64,000 nucleotides of DNA, from assembly GCF_001021025.1 (NCBI RefSeq), contig NZ_CP011541.1, positions 620,001 to 684,000 of the forward strand, in the 5' to 3' direction. The stretch comes from Corynebacterium epidermidicanis (GTDB taxonomy: Bacteria > Actinomycetota > Actinomycetes > Mycobacteriales > Mycobacteriaceae). Below, piece after piece: positions 54,585-64,000 of the stretch. Both the position numbers and the translations under genes were made by a program. The first letter of the stretch is position 1. Each line of letters starts with the position of its first letter. The notes under the pieces are model-generated. The model was not told the DNA's origin, did no database searches, and was given only the letters and a program-made list of their open reading frames with translations.

Positions 54585-54749
54585 ATTAACGTTCCTTCCG
54601 GCTGGTTGGATAAGTCTAAACGTAATTTCGGGGTGGGGCAGCGCTATGCTAGATGACACGCCGCGGGCTCGTCCTGCGCGTAAATTGTTATGGTCAAATC
54701 AGGGCTTTGCAAGTTCCTGTCCCGAATATGAGCGCAAAGGAAGTTTTTG

Positions 54750-54974
54750 ATGGACATCAAGATTGGCTTTACTGACAGCCCCCGAGAGTTGACCATCGCC
54801 ACCGACGCCTCCCAGGATGAGGTGCGGGCAAAGGTTGCTGCCGCACTCGAGGCCGAATCCGGCGTGCTGGAGCTTTCCGACGACCGTGGCCGCCAGTACC
54901 TAGTGCGCAACAGCCGGATCGCTTACGTAGAAATCGGCGCAGCCAACGCACGTACTGTTGGCTTCATTGGTTAG
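54750..54974 (+). CDS. DUF3107 family protein
   Basis: 74 residues from ATG 54750 (GGAAG upstream). 'MDIKIGFTDSPRELTIAT' and 'VEIGAANARTVGFIG' are the family hallmarks. A small, acidic actinobacterial protein of unknown function, always near the RhlE-like helicase. Confidence 0.88.
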   Translation: MDIKIGFTDSPRELTIATDASQDEVRAKVAAALEAESGVLELSDDRGRQYLVRNSRIAYVEIGAANARTVGFIG

Positions 54975-55013
54975 CAGACTCGCTATCGTTTTATCTGCGG
55001 TTTTAAGGCAAGC

Positions 55014-55901
55014 ATGAAGAAATCATCTGATCCAATGCTGGTGCGCTTCGCACGGGAATACGGCTGGCGCGCATACGCCATCCCAGTCCTAGCAGTGATA
55101 ACTGTCTGGATCCTGGTCGATGTTTTCTTCGGCGGCCCAGTTACCCATAATTCCGATCCTGCAGGGCAGGCAAACTCTACTGCGGGCCAAACAGCAGAGC
55201 AGGGTGCTCGCTCCGCTGGTCCGCAACCTGCTGCTCAAGAGCAGCTGCGGTTGCCGACGGGCGAATTGCCACCTGGTGGAGCTTTCACCGCCAAAGGCGA
55301 TGGGACCTTCCGGGTGGTTGGTTCCCCAGGGCCCAAGGTTGGGCAAGGACAAGAAAAGGTGTTTAACTACGTCATTGAGATTGAAAATGGCGTCAATACC
55401 GCGCTTTACGGTGGCGATGATGCCGTGGCTGCGATGGTAGATGCGACGTTAAACAACCCCAAGGGCTGGACAGTGGACCCAAAGTTCGCTTTTCAGCATG
55501 TCGCGCCCGATCAGAACCCGGAATACCGCATTCAACTCACCTCGCTGGATACCACCCACGAACACTGTGGCCATGACCTGGCTATGGAGACAAGCTGTTT
55601 CACCCCGGTGGGTAACCGCGTCATTCTTAACGAGTCCAGGTGGGTCCGGGGCGCCACTACCGCGCAGGGGGACCTCGGGCTGTATCGCCAATATCTGATT
55701 AACCATGAGGTTGGCCATGGCCTGGGATTTGCCGCGCATCAAGCGTGTGGCGAGGGCGGTGCGCTGGCGCCGATCATGATGCAGCAAACACTCAGCCTGA
55801 ATAACTCGGAGCTGTTTCGGATCGACCCGAACGAGGTGTATCAAGACGATAACAAGACGTGCTCTTTTAACCCCTGGCCTTACCCGTATGGCCGACTGTA
55901 G
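55014..55901 (+). CDS. DUF3152 membrane-anchored zinc metalloprotease-like protein
   Basis: 295 residues. One N-terminal membrane helix ('AIPVLAVITVWILVDVFF'), a Gln/Ala-rich linker, then the DUF3152 domain with 'NHEVGHGLGFAAH', an HExxHxxGxxH zinc site. Two cysteines ('EHCGHDL', 'ETSCFTP') are likely disulfide-bonded outside the cell. Substrate unknown. It precedes the TIGR02569 gene by 14 bases. Confidence 0.9.
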   Translation: MKKSSDPMLVRFAREYGWRAYAIPVLAVITVWILVDVFFGGPVTHNSDPAGQANSTAGQTAEQGARSAGPQPAAQEQLRLPTGELPPGGAFTAKGDGTFRVVGSPGPKVGQGQEKVFNYVIEIENGVNTALYGGDDAVAAMVDATLNNPKGWTVDPKFAFQHVAPDQNPEYRIQLTSLDTTHEHCGHDLAMETSCFTPVGNRVILNESRWVRGATTAQGDLGLYRQYLINHEVGHGLGFAAHQACGEGGALAPIMMQQTLSLNNSELFRIDPNEVYQDDNKTCSFNPWPYPYGRL

Positions 55902-55915
55902 CAGGGGGGAGGCAA

Positions 55916-56767
55916 ATGGATACCCTTCCTGATCATGTTCGGGCCGCTTTCCATGTCCCGACAGGTGAAGTGGTAAATCTCGGGCGGGCCTGGGACAACG
56001 GCTGGCGCGTGGGCAATACTGTTTTGATGCCTGCTCAGCAGCCGGACGTCGCTAGCTTTGCTGCCAAGTTGCGGGAGCAGCTTAAACCTTCCCATGTCCG
56101 TTTGGCGCGCCCGGTCCGCGCAACAGACGGTCGCTACGTGGTTTCAGGCTGGCGCGCGAGCATCTTCGAGCCCGGCCAGCTGCAAGCTGGGCGTGTCGAC
56201 GAAACCGTAGTGGCAGCCCTCCGTCTGGCAGATGCTTTGGCGGGGGAGAAGATCCCTTCTTTTGTACAGTCGGCAATTTCAAAAGCCTGGGAGGAACATC
56301 AGGTTTTCGCCGTGGCCGACCGCGCAGCCTGGTCGAATGACCCGGAGCAGATCCTTTCTCTGGGACTAGACGGAACCCAGGTGGCGTCGCCCGCGGTGGA
56401 AAGCGCGTTGAAACTGGCTGCGCGCTTGTTGCCTTTGGTTCCCCCGATTTCGGCGCCGGATCAATTAAGTCATGCGGACATGTTGGCGACGACGATCTAT
56501 GTTGGCTCGCAAGATCCGGTAGTTACGGAATTGGCGCCAGTCGCTCATCCGCATGGTTATACGGCCGCGTTAACGATGGTGGACGGGTTGCTTGCCGACG
56601 CCGTAGATGGTGGAATCATCAATCGATTTGGACACATCCCAGACTTGATGGGATTGCTGCTCCGCGCCCTGCTTTATCGAACATTTGTTCACTGCTTGCT
56701 TAAGGAAGCAAACCCGGAAATGAGCTCTCGCTTACAGTCTGTTTCCGATTTGATCATCCGCGGTTAG
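55916..56767 (+). CDS. TIGR02569 family protein
   Basis: 283 residues. 'VVNLGRAWDNGWRVGN' at the start and 'VSGWRASIFEPGQ' are typical of this family, which has a remote kinase-like (aminoglycoside phosphotransferase) fold. A catalytic HxD is not evident. It stands just before adnA, as in mycobacteria. Function unknown. Confidence 0.88.
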   Translation: MDTLPDHVRAAFHVPTGEVVNLGRAWDNGWRVGNTVLMPAQQPDVASFAAKLREQLKPSHVRLARPVRATDGRYVVSGWRASIFEPGQLQAGRVDETVVAALRLADALAGEKIPSFVQSAISKAWEEHQVFAVADRAAWSNDPEQILSLGLDGTQVASPAVESALKLAARLLPLVPPISAPDQLSHADMLATTIYVGSQDPVVTELAPVAHPHGYTAALTMVDGLLADAVDGGIINRFGHIPDLMGLLLRALLYRTFVHCLLKEANPEMSSRLQSVSDLIIRG

Positions 56768-56828
56768 CATTGGATTATTTGTTCGAAAATGGAGGCGATA
56801 GGCCTAGGTGTCGCCAGGAGATGTCACA

Positions 56829-59800
56829 ATGGTTGACATGACTGACTTGGATCCCCAACGCGATACCGGTTTTGCGCCGCATGCTCGGTTCGCTCCGAAA
56901 GAAAAACTCCAAGTTTCTTTGGTTTCCACCGATTCCCGGTGGCGGCCGCGCAACTGGAGCGGTGTGGCTGCTGAGTTCTTGGACCAGCTAGCCGACCCTT
57001 CGCGCAAACCAGGTAAGTTTCGCATCATTGGCAGCGCTGGGACGGGGGTGTCCTCTCTGGTAGTGGATGCAGTTCTCGCACGTTTGCGAGCGGGGGTAGA
57101 TCCTGCTTCCATCGTTGTGCTTGCCGCGTCCAAAGAATCCGGATCCCTATTACGCCGGGAGATCACCGCAGCGCTGCCCAGCTTGGGATACGTCTCGGAT
57201 GGACCCATGGTGCGCTCAGTGCATTCTTTTGCCTTCGCACTCGTTCGGCTAGCTGAATTGCAGGATAGCGCTCCGAGGCTTATTACTGGCGCCGAACATG
57301 ACTTGGTGGTGCGCGAGCTGCTGCACATCCACAGTGAAATTGGTGCCCCGATCTGGCCGGATAATGTTAAAGCCGCCTTGCCAATGGTAGGGTTTGCCCG
57401 CCAGCTCCGCGACTTCATTTTGCGCGCACAGGAGCGCGGACTCGGTTCGACGGACCTCATCAAGCTTGGCACTGAGCATGGTCGACCAATGTGGGTGGCT
57501 GCGGGGGAATTCCTTGCGGAATACCAAGAACTCCAAGCCCTTTCGGGGGCACAGCTATACAACGCCTCGGAATTGGTCACATCCGCACTCAAAATATTGG
57601 GCACGGATACCGATTTTCTCGTTAGCCAGCAACGCCGTATTAATACCATTGTGGTCGACGATGCACAGCACCTGGATCCGCAGGCTGCACGGCTAGTCGA
57701 GTTGTTTGCAGACAGCGCGGAGTGTGCCGTGGTCGCAGGAAACCCGCACCAGTCTGTCTTTCATTTCCGTGGCGCCACTCCAGCTTCGCTGCTCAATTTC
57801 GCGGCGACAACCACTTTGGAGCTACGGGAACGGCTACGGGCCAACCCCCAGATTGATGTCGTCTGTTGTGATACGCCGGCCGTCGAGATGCTGCAGGTAG
57901 CAGATGTTTTGCGTCGCAAGAATCTCCTGGAGGGGATTCCGTGGAAGGACATGGCCGTCATCGTGAGATCTAGCGCTGCCGTGGCACATGTGCGTCGCTC
58001 GATGTTGAGCGCAGGGGTCCCGGTGCGCATCCAGCCTACGGATGTGGTGCTCTCGCAACAGCGTCTGGTGGCGAATATCTTGTTGGCTTGTCGGGCTATT
58101 ACTGAACCGCTGGCCAGCTACGAGTTTGAGGACCTGATCCTCGGTCCCGTCGGTGGAGCTGACACCGTCACCTTGCGACGACTGCTGCGTGGGCTGCGAC
58201 GAGCCGAACTTCAGCGGGGTGGCTCTCGACGCGCGATGGAGGCCTTCCGGGAACTTGCGTGCGCCGAGCAAGCGCCGACAGAGTCAGACCTGGAGTTTCT
58301 GACTGAACGTGAGCGTGACATCCTCACCAGGATTCGCACTGTACTCAGGGCAGGAATTGACTCCTACCGGGCCGGTAATTCCGTGGAACTGATTTTGTGG
58401 GATATTTGGCATGCCACCGGGCTTTCGGATCGGCTGATGAACGCCTCTTTGCGCGGAGGGGCGCTGGGGTCCAGCGCAGACCTTGACTTGGATGCCATGA
58501 TGACGCTTTTCGACGCCGCCGGCGACTTCGTCGAACGCCAACCCACCGCAAACATTGCCCGTTTTGTCGACCACATCATTCAGCAAGAATTGCCGTCGGG
58601 GGCCCGCGATCGGCGCGGGGTTACTCGTGATGCTGTCAGCATTCTCACCGCCCACGCCACCGCTGGTCAAGAGTGGAAGGTAGTCGCCGTCGCTGGGGTA
58701 CAAGAAGGACAGTGGCCTTCCCTTGGCATTACCGGCAGCCTGTTCGGGCAAGAGGAGCTGGTTGACCTCATTGATCACGGCATCGACCCAAACATCATTA
58801 TCGCGCGCACGGGTGAGCGGGTGGCGGAAGAACGCCGACTTTTTAATCTGGCCGTTAGTCGGGCGAGTCAGTATTTGCACGTCAGCGCGGTTTTTGATGC
58901 CGAATCGGATGAGGTTGATGAGCCGTCGCGTTTTCTGAAAGACTTCGCCCAGGAGCAGCACTGCCAGATCAGGATCGTGGGGCAGGATGAAATGGCACAG
59001 GATTCCGCCTTGTCCGCGGAATCACTTGGATATGCTCCGCAACAGGAGGAATACCCACGCCTTCTGTCCGCACCGAGCATCATTGCCGAATTGCGACGCG
59101 TGGTGGAAAACCCTAATGCGGTATCAAAGCAGAAAGAACTAGCTGCCTTTGAACTCGGCCGACTTAGCGACGCCGGGATCTATGGGGCCCACCCCGATCA
59201 GTGGTGGGGATTGCAGTCGCCATCAACCATGTCGCCCGTGGTTTCCGCCGAGGCGTCAGGAAGGGTCTCGCCGTCGAAAATTGAAGCTGGGCTCGCCTGC
59301 CCGCTGCGTGCCGTGCTGGCTGGGGTGGCGGAAAAAGATGAGACTCAGATTCACCTCGTGAAGGGGACGTTGGTGCATGCGGCTGCGGAAGCTCGGGCGC
59401 ATAAAGTGCCTCGCGCTACCATCGAGAAGCTGGTCGGGGAGGCGTTTGCGGCGGTGTCGGACGTGCCTAAGTGGCGTCAGGAGTCTTACCTCGCTGAGTG
59501 GGACGAATTGATCGCTCGCACCCTTAACTACGTTGAAGCTCATGATGCCGTCGGGGTAGAAGTTCCAGTGCGAGTGCAGGTGGGTGCGCGGGCAGATGGC
59601 ACCCCCATCGTCATTGCCGGCCGAATGGATCGCTTGGAGAAGAACGCCGACGGCGAGTATGTGATCGTCGATCTAAAGACAGGTTCCTCAGCTGCTACCG
59701 TCAAGGAGACTCAGGATCATCCGCAGCTGCTGGCCTACCAACTCGCACTTCATCACGGCACCTTGCACGAAGGTCACGTGAATACAGCGCACCCGAACGA

Positions 59801-60050
59801 AGAAACTCTAGCCGTGGGCAGTGCCCACCTGGTGTATCCCGGGGTAAAAACCACCAAGCTCACGATCCGCCAACAGGCACCCAAAACAGCGGAGCAGCTT
59901 GAAGAATTTGCCGCGAAACTACCTCCGCTACTCGACGCGCTCGCGGGCCCCATTCTAGAAGCGCGCGTAAACGAAAGCTGTGATTCCTGCCCGCTGCTGA
60001 CCATGTGCCCTGCCCATCAGGAAGGACGGCCGCTAACCGATGTTCAATGA
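56829..60050 (+). CDS. adnA: AdnA-type helicase-nuclease subunit, Walker A degenerate
   Basis: 1073 residues from ATG 56829 (AGGAG 8 bases upstream; an earlier GTG at 56808 is less likely). UvrD-like helicase with motif II 'VVDDAQHLDPQAA', 'GNPHQSVFHFRGA', and a C-terminal RecB-type nuclease domain ('YVIVDLKTGSSA' and a four-Cys iron-sulfur signature ending 'CDSCPLLTMC'). Walker A reads 'GSAGTGVSSL': Val74 replaces the ATP-binding Lys, so this motor is probably inactive. It would pair with AdnB to resect double-strand breaks. Overlaps adnB by 11 bases. Confidence 0.92.
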   Translation: MVDMTDLDPQRDTGFAPHARFAPKEKLQVSLVSTDSRWRPRNWSGVAAEFLDQLADPSRKPGKFRIIGSAGTGVSSLVVDAVLARLRAGVDPASIVVLAASKESGSLLRREITAALPSLGYVSDGPMVRSVHSFAFALVRLAELQDSAPRLITGAEHDLVVRELLHIHSEIGAPIWPDNVKAALPMVGFARQLRDFILRAQERGLGSTDLIKLGTEHGRPMWVAAGEFLAEYQELQALSGAQLYNASELVTSALKILGTDTDFLVSQQRRINTIVVDDAQHLDPQAARLVELFADSAECAVVAGNPHQSVFHFRGATPASLLNFAATTTLELRERLRANPQIDVVCCDTPAVEMLQVADVLRRKNLLEGIPWKDMAVIVRSSAAVAHVRRSMLSAGVPVRIQPTDVVLSQQRLVANILLACRAITEPLASYEFEDLILGPVGGADTVTLRRLLRGLRRAELQRGGSRRAMEAFRELACAEQAPTESDLEFLTERERDILTRIRTVLRAGIDSYRAGNSVELILWDIWHATGLSDRLMNASLRGGALGSSADLDLDAMMTLFDAAGDFVERQPTANIARFVDHIIQQELPSGARDRRGVTRDAVSILTAHATAGQEWKVVAVAGVQEGQWPSLGITGSLFGQEELVDLIDHGIDPNIIIARTGERVAEERRLFNLAVSRASQYLHVSAVFDAESDEVDEPSRFLKDFAQEQHCQIRIVGQDEMAQDSALSAESLGYAPQQEEYPRLLSAPSIIAELRRVVENPNAVSKQKELAAFELGRLSDAGIYGAHPDQWWGLQSPSTMSPVVSAEASGRVSPSKIEAGLACPLRAVLAGVAEKDETQIHLVKGTLVHAAAEARAHKVPRATIEKLVGEAFAAVSDVPKWRQESYLAEWDELIARTLNYVEAHDAVGVEVPVRVQVGARADGTPIVIAGRMDRLEKNADGEYVIVDLKTGSSAATVKETQDHPQLLAYQLALHHGTLHEGHVNTAHPNEETLAVGSAHLVYPGVKTTKLTIRQQAPKTAEQLEEFAAKLPPLLDALAGPILEARVNESCDSCPLLTMCPAHQEGRPLTDVQ

Positions 60051-63000
60051 GATCATTAGTCCCACAAAGCTCTCGGCAATCTTGGGACAAAAACACGCTC
60101 CTACCTCCCAACAAGCTGAGGTTATCGGCGCGGCACCTGGTCCGTTGTTGGTGGTTGCTGGGGCAGGGGCGGGGAAAACCGAAACCATGGCCAATCGCGT
60201 TGTGTGGCTTGTGGCCAATGGATATGCCGCCCCCGACCAAGTACTAGGGCTGACTTTTACTCGTAAGGCCGCTCAGCAGCTAGCGCAGCGGATCCGAGCC
60301 CGCCTATCGACGTTTGCTGCTACCCCGGTAGCGCGCCGGCAGGATCCCAGCGGTGAGCTGGAAAAACAATTAGAGTCGATAAACCCCACGGTGTCCACGT
60401 ATGACTCTTATGCCGGTCGCCTTGTGCAGGAGTATGGGCTGCTGCTTCCGGTGGAACCCACGGCCAGGCTGATTACTGATACTGAGTTGTTTCATATTGC
60501 TCGGCAGGTCGTGGCGGAGTACCCACACAAACTTAGCGCCACGCAATCTGTAGCAACAGTGGTGAAAAACCTGCTTGCGCTATCTGCCGAACTGGATAAC
60601 CATATGGTTAGCCACGATGACGTGCTGGGAGAAAGCACGTCGTTTGTGCAGCGTTTCGAAGAAATTGATCGGGGCAGGAGCTCCGAGAATTTCAACACAA
60701 CGATCTCCGGTTGGATCGACACCCAGCAACTACGGCTGGAATATCTGCCGTTGGTGACAGCGCTCAAGGCGGAACTCAGCAAGCGTCAAGTGATCACGTT
60801 CGGGGAACAAATGACGCTGGCGGCACGCCTCGCTGAGAGCTTTCCGGAAGTAGGGGAGAAAGAGCGCCGAAAGTTCCGCGTTGTCATGCTGGACGAATAC
60901 CAAGACACCTCCCACTCACAACGGGTCCTGTTGCGCTCTCTGTTCGGTAGCAAGGACCCCGACCTAACAGTGACCGCGGTCGGGGACCCGATGCAATCCA
61001 TCTATGGTTGGCGCGGTGCAACGGCCGCGAATCTCGAACGCTTCACCACTGATTTCGCCACAGCTAGCGGACCCGACGGAGAGCGCACACCTGCCGAAAA
61101 GAAGCAGCTGACGGTCTCTTTCCGAAACCCCAGCCAGGTACTTTCCGGTGCCAATGCCGTATCTGGAGCCGTGTTTGACCGCTACAACCAAGGAAAAAGA
61201 ACGGTAGAAGCTCTCACCGCCCTACCGGGCAAAGACAACGGTGCCGTACAACTCGGCTGGTTTCAGACCCCGGAGCAAGAACAAAACTGGGTGGCTGACT
61301 ATTTCACGCAGACCTATCATAGCCTCGAACCGGGGGAACCATTCACTGCTGCCATTTTGGTGCGCAAGAAGTCTCATATTGAGGGCTATGCCTCCGCATT
61401 AGCCGAGCGAGGTGTGCCGTACGAGGTGGTTGGACTCTCCGGCCTGCTCCTCATCCCGGAAGTAGCTGACCTCGTCGCCATTGCTACCATGCTCATTGAC
61501 CCCACCGATAACGCAGCAGCCTTAAGGGTCCTCACCGGACCCTTGGTGCAGCTGGGAGCTAGTGACCTGCTTGGTCTCCAGCAACGAGCAGCTAACCTGG
61601 CAGGTAGAGCACGCCGAAAGCCCACTCAGCCTGCTGACGAAGACTCTCCCAATCCGCTGGAAAAACTGGAAGTCATTATCGCGGAGAATGTCGCTACCGA
61701 TGAAGACACTTCCATCGGGCTGGTCGATGCCGTAGCTGACCTTGGGGAACCGGATTTCTACACTGAGGTTGGCTACTACCGTTTGCGCGAACTCGCAGCG
61801 ATGTTGAGGCACCTGCGCACCTACAGTCTCGGGCGAAACCTTACCGATCTGTTCGCTGATATCGAGGAGGTCTTCGGCATCCGCACCGAAGTACTTTCCC
61901 GGCAAGACCCGCATGCCGATGGTGCCTCCGGCACAATCCACCTGGATAGCTTCGCCGCGGAGGTAGCGTCGTTCGAAGCTATCCCAGGGGCAAGTTTGCG
62001 CAGCTTGTTGGACTACTTTGCCCTTGCTTTGGAACATGAAGACGGGCTGGAGCCAGGAGAAGTGAAAGTACGGAGCAACCGCGTGCAGATCCTTACCGTA
62101 CATAAATCCAAAGGTTTGGAATGGCAGCATGTCGCCGTTGTACGAGCGGATAACAGTACCTATCTGGACGAACATTCCAACCTCCAGGGCCAGAAATTAA
62201 GCACCTGGGTCACCGACGTCACCAAAGTACCCTCCACGCTGCGGGGAGACGTTGCCGAAGGAGAGGAGCTAAGTGGTATTCCAGAATTTGAAGCCGCCGA
62301 AGCAGAGGTCCGCAGCGATCTAGAAAAGGCAGTGAAGGCGCATATCGAGGAGTTCCGCGACACCTTTCGCCAAGAAGCCGCTCGATTGTTCTACGTGGCA
62401 ATTACTCGGAGCGAGCACAATGTGCTGGTCACCGGTTCTGCGAACACCGGCGGCTCCAAAGTTCGAAAACCCTACGTCTATTTCGACCTGTTGCGAAGTA
62501 CTCAGCCCGAAAATGTCGTGCACTGGGAAGACGGCGCCTCCGCAGAAGAGGAAAACCCTGCACAGACAGAAACACTTAGCGCAGTGTTCCCGACCGACCC
62601 GTTAGGAAAGCGTCGTCCCCACGTGGAGGCCGCGGCCGAAAGGGTACGCCACATGTTAGCAAACGTGCTGCACACCGACGAAGAACCAGAGCTCACCCAA
62701 CTTGGCGAGCAGGGGCAACAATGGCACCGCGATGTCACTGCCCTCATCGAGGAACATCGCCGACTCTCATCGACAAAAATTGAAGTACCTCTTGGCCAAG
62801 AACTCACCGCTACCGACCTCGTCGCCCTCGAACGAGATCCCGTCTTCTTTGCCCAACGCACCTTACGGCCGGTTCCATTCAAACCGAACGCATATGCCAA
62901 ACGTGGCACAGCATTCCACGAATGGCTGGAACGTCGCTTTGGGTCTGCTACCTTGCTCGACGACGAAGAACTGATGCTCGACGCTCAAGACACAACTGAA

Positions 63001-63420
63001 GTCATGGACAACGCGGATCAACTCGCTGAGCTGCAGGAGAAGTTCCTGGCCTCGGAATGGGCGGAGCGACAGCCCGCTCAGGTCGAAGCGCCATTCGAAG
63101 TGGCTATTGGCAATACGATTGTTCGCGGTCGGATCGATGCCATTTTCCACGAAGGCGAAGATCCCGCCAACGGCTGGCTCGTGGTTGACTGGAAGACCGG
63201 CCGCAAACCACGGGGGTCGGAACTTGCGGCCGCTGCCATCCAGCTCGCGGTTTATCGATATGCCTGGGCGCAGCTTGTGAGCAAACAACATGGCATCGAA
63301 GTTGACCCCGAGAGCATTAAGGCTGCCTTCTACTACGTTGCCGAGGGAGAGACTTATGCGCCGGGTAAACTACCAACCGCAGCTAACTTGGCAAAACTAG
63401 TCGGAAGCGACGAGGCCTAG
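60040..63420 (+). CDS. adnB: AdnB-type helicase-nuclease subunit
   Basis: 1126 residues. Intact Walker A ('VVAGAGAGKTETM', residues ~37-49), motif II 'LDEYQDTSHSQ', 'GDPMQSIYGWRGA', and 'ILTVHKSKGLEW'. The C-terminal nuclease domain has 'GWLVVDWKTGRKP'. As the lead motor of AdnAB it would translocate on DNA and digest both strands. Start overlaps adnA. Order and size match mycobacterial adnB. Confidence 0.95.
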   Translation: MFNEIISPTKLSAILGQKHAPTSQQAEVIGAAPGPLLVVAGAGAGKTETMANRVVWLVANGYAAPDQVLGLTFTRKAAQQLAQRIRARLSTFAATPVARRQDPSGELEKQLESINPTVSTYDSYAGRLVQEYGLLLPVEPTARLITDTELFHIARQVVAEYPHKLSATQSVATVVKNLLALSAELDNHMVSHDDVLGESTSFVQRFEEIDRGRSSENFNTTISGWIDTQQLRLEYLPLVTALKAELSKRQVITFGEQMTLAARLAESFPEVGEKERRKFRVVMLDEYQDTSHSQRVLLRSLFGSKDPDLTVTAVGDPMQSIYGWRGATAANLERFTTDFATASGPDGERTPAEKKQLTVSFRNPSQVLSGANAVSGAVFDRYNQGKRTVEALTALPGKDNGAVQLGWFQTPEQEQNWVADYFTQTYHSLEPGEPFTAAILVRKKSHIEGYASALAERGVPYEVVGLSGLLLIPEVADLVAIATMLIDPTDNAAALRVLTGPLVQLGASDLLGLQQRAANLAGRARRKPTQPADEDSPNPLEKLEVIIAENVATDEDTSIGLVDAVADLGEPDFYTEVGYYRLRELAAMLRHLRTYSLGRNLTDLFADIEEVFGIRTEVLSRQDPHADGASGTIHLDSFAAEVASFEAIPGASLRSLLDYFALALEHEDGLEPGEVKVRSNRVQILTVHKSKGLEWQHVAVVRADNSTYLDEHSNLQGQKLSTWVTDVTKVPSTLRGDVAEGEELSGIPEFEAAEAEVRSDLEKAVKAHIEEFRDTFRQEAARLFYVAITRSEHNVLVTGSANTGGSKVRKPYVYFDLLRSTQPENVVHWEDGASAEEENPAQTETLSAVFPTDPLGKRRPHVEAAAERVRHMLANVLHTDEEPELTQLGEQGQQWHRDVTALIEEHRRLSSTKIEVPLGQELTATDLVALERDPVFFAQRTLRPVPFKPNAYAKRGTAFHEWLERRFGSATLLDDEELMLDAQDTTEVMDNADQLAELQEKFLASEWAERQPAQVEAPFEVAIGNTIVRGRIDAIFHEGEDPANGWLVVDWKTGRKPRGSELAAAAIQLAVYRYAWAQLVSKQHGIEVDPESIKAAFYYVAEGETYAPGKLPTAANLAKLVGSDEA

Positions 63421-63464
63421 GCCACACAATCAGTGGTCGCGACCTTGAGGAGAATGAACAGCGA

Positions 63465-64000
63465 ATGCGAAATCGGATCGGAGACCGCCTCCGTGGCGAT
63501 ACCGAACTCAATGACTTGCCGGCACATGCCCTGCTCAATATCATCAACGTGCCAGGTAAGGCATTTGCATCGCCATGGCAGCTGATTCTCCGTCGTTTCT
63601 TGTACGCGATGATCCTGCTGGCCATCGTGTCCGTGCTGGCGTACGTCGATAAGGACGGATACACCGAGCATCTGACCTTTATCGACGCCGTCTACTACGC
63701 CGCGGTGTCGATGTCGACAACCGGTTACGGCGATATCACCCCGGTCACGCAGCAAGCCCGGCTAATTAATATCATTATCATCACACCGCTGCGAATCGCC
63801 TTCCTGATCCTTCTGGTCGGCACCACTTTGTCCGTTCTCACCGAAGAATCCCGCCGAACCCTTCAAATCCAACGATGGAGGAAGTCCTTGCGTAACCACA
63901 CTGTTGTCATCGGATATGGCACCAAGGGACGCTCCGCCGTCGCGGCGCTGCTTGCCGACGGCACCCCGGCCAGCCAAATCGTCGTCGTAGACTCGGACCC
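63465..64000 (+). CDS. Potassium channel with RCK domain (cut by window edge)
   Basis: 178 residues before the end. Two membrane helices ('FLYAMILLAIVSVLAYV' and 'IIIITPLRIAFLILLVGT') flank the selectivity filter 'STTGYGDIT'. A TrkA-N nucleotide-binding start ('HTVVIGYGTKGRSAVAAL') follows. It belongs to the MthK/Rv3200c-type family. ATG 63465 follows TTGAGGAG by 13 bases. 44 bases after adnB. Confidence 0.9.
   Translation, partial: MRNRIGDRLRGDTELNDLPAHALLNIINVPGKAFASPWQLILRRFLYAMILLAIVSVLAYVDKDGYTEHLTFIDAVYYAAVSMSTTGYGDITPVTQQARLINIIIITPLRIAFLILLVGTTLSVLTEESRRTLQIQRWRKSLRNHTVVIGYGTKGRSAVAALLADGTPASQIVVVDSD

Overview
The window reads as the chromosome of a Corynebacterium or a close mycolic-acid relative. 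The evidence is gene content and order: a WbbL-type rhamnosyltransferase, mannose-1-P guanylyltransferase, WhiB2, DUF3499, phosphomannomutase and manA block; then tmk, mtrA, mtrB, lpqB, hpf and secA; then a DesA3-like desaturase with its reductase; rsgA and aroA; sigH, rshA and whiB1; and finally the AdnAB helicase-nuclease pair. This order follows the conserved mycobacterial and corynebacterial backbone. There are no rRNA or tRNA genes, CRISPR arrays, transposases or prophage genes.

Layout. 1-1.5 kb: the start of an ABC-transporter ATPase gene (cut by the window edge), a YefM-YoeB toxin-antitoxin pair with a recognisable operator, and a membrane sensor-like gene broken by an in-frame TAG. 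1.5-14.4 kb: a complete [NiFe]-hydrogenase locus. It has the maturation genes hypD, C, E, F, A and B, the structural genes for small subunit, large subunit and cytochrome b, the maturation protease, and a second set made of hypA2, a large-subunit-like scaffold protein (HupK/HoxV-like) and hypC2. It also encodes a His-rich protein made of two repeats. 14.4-17.7 kb: a sugar ABC importer (two permeases, a lipoprotein binding protein and a small membrane protein) without an ATPase gene. 17.7-18.2 kb: repeat-rich DNA. 18.2-28.6 kb: cell-wall and mannose metabolism. 29-39 kb: tmk, MtrAB-LpqB signalling, hibernation factor and SecA. 39-47.6 kb: HAD protein, fatty acid desaturation, ClC channel, RsgA, AroA and SRAP. 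48-51.9 kb: the SigH/RshA redox-stress unit, ribosomal protein bL37, WhiB1, and a diacylglycerol-kinase-like gene. 52-64 kb: a secreted propeller protein, a DEAD-box helicase, DUF3107, a DUF3152 protease, AdnA, AdnB and the start of a K+ channel.

How it works together. The hydrogenase would oxidise H2 outside the membrane (Tat signal on the small subunit) and pass electrons through cytochrome b to quinone. The Hyp proteins build the Ni-Fe(CN)2CO site, and the His-rich protein and HypB probably buffer nickel. The rest is housekeeping envelope, secretion and stress functions.

Most notable: (1) the hydrogenase cytochrome b carries an N-terminal ~145-residue segment that looks like a P-type ATPase nucleotide-binding domain without its phosphorylation site; (2) five copies of a 124-bp intergenic palindromic element, several beside terminators, at least two within a ~260-bp asymmetric inverted-repeat unit; (3) an AdnA homologue that has lost the Walker A lysine; (4) a strong palindromic operator before the desaturase operon.
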